From NCBI RefSeq assembly GCF_900110435.1, contig NZ_FODT01000016.1, positions 17,215 through 81,214 of the forward strand: a DNA stretch of 64,000 nucleotides. The letters are read 5' to 3'. Under the pieces are notes generated by a model, which did not search any database, was not told the origin of the DNA, and was given only the letters and a program-made list of their open reading frames with translations. This document shows, in pieces, positions 63,905 through 64,000 of the stretch (position 1 is its first letter; each line of letters starts with the position of its first letter). The position numbers and the translations under genes are program-made. This stretch comes from Rhodopseudomonas pseudopalustris. GTDB lineage: Bacteria > Pseudomonadota > Alphaproteobacteria > Rhizobiales > Xanthobacteraceae.

Positions 63905-64000
63905 AGCGAGGCCTCTGCAAAACCTGACTGTTCTATCCAGATGTGATTCACTTGCGCGTAGGCGGAGGTGAACGGGATGGCGCAGGACAGTTTCATTGAG
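63905..64000 (+). mobile_element. Possible left end of an IS5-like element
   Basis: At about 63906 gaggcctctgcaaaacctg resembles the terminal inverted repeat of IS5-group elements. An ATG at 63977 after AGGCGGAGGTG opens a frame (MAQDSFIE...) that runs off the window. The preceding ccaaccctcccccgcaagagc looks like a common dispersed repeat interrupted at this point. The right end cannot be seen, so the call is tentative; the ORF might instead be a host gene. Confidence 0.3.

Overview
The window looks like chromosome from a purple photosynthetic alphaproteobacterium of the Rhodopseudomonas palustris / Bradyrhizobium group (family Nitrobacteraceae). The evidence is high GC; the order chvI-chvG-hprK-EIIA-HPr; a LuxI/LuxR pair matching the R. 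palustris RpaI/RpaR type; a BchO-type photosynthesis protein; PmtA and OlsB lipid enzymes; and the origin-proximal cluster secB-dnaQ-coaE-maf-PDRP / hemJ-rho-mnmE-mnmG with three perfect parS sites. No rRNA, tRNA, CRISPR array or complete mobile element was seen.

Layout. 1-3.6 kb: end of chvI, chvG, short hprK, a mannose-family EIIA and HPr (signal transduction coupled to a regulatory PTS). 3.7-7.2 kb: a membrane GT39-type glycosyltransferase, then lepA. 7.2-16.8 kb: a DUF4258/DUF2283 pair, aceK, an EI24/CysZ-like membrane protein, a newly noted 36-residue ORF, bchO with two PpsR-type boxes upstream, an S10 carboxypeptidase, nth, a DUF2244 protein and an Ada-like methyltransferase. 16.9-21.7 kb: gpmI, dapB, a DUF1330 protein, pyrF, an FMN reductase, pmtA. 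21.8-28.2 kb: the heat-shock block dnaJ, dnaK, grpE, hrcA, with an unknown periplasmic protein between dnaK and grpE. 28.4-34.8 kb: rph-rdgB-hemW, an LppC-like lipoprotein, rsmI-yraN, gshB.

34.8-36.6 kb: the quorum-sensing locus rpaR-rpaI plus a translationally coupled 74-residue ORF, with a perfect lux box and a 34-bp palindrome. 36.7-43.2 kb: comM, a secreted unknown, a hybrid histidine kinase, olsB, coaA. 43.4-49.8 kb: his genes (hisE, hisF, hisA, hisH, a DUF2628 gene, hisB), then hslV - a GNAT gene - hslU. 49.9-56.6 kb: smr, mltA and a Tim44-like gene, secB, then dnaQ, coaE, maf and the PPDK regulatory protein. 56.65-57.1 kb: a 450-bp non-coding region in the position of the Caulobacter-type chromosomal origin. 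57.1-63.8 kb: hemJ, rho, a PAP2 protein, mnmE and mnmG, with parS sites on both sides of mnmG. The last ~100 bp may be the start of an insertion sequence.

Intergenic spaces carry several families of short palindromic repeats, mostly between convergent genes. Most content is housekeeping. The parts with most unexplained structure are the rpaR-rpaI-ORF74 locus, the bchO upstream region with its divergent small ORF, and the oriC/parS region. Product names rest on motifs and family recall, with no database search.
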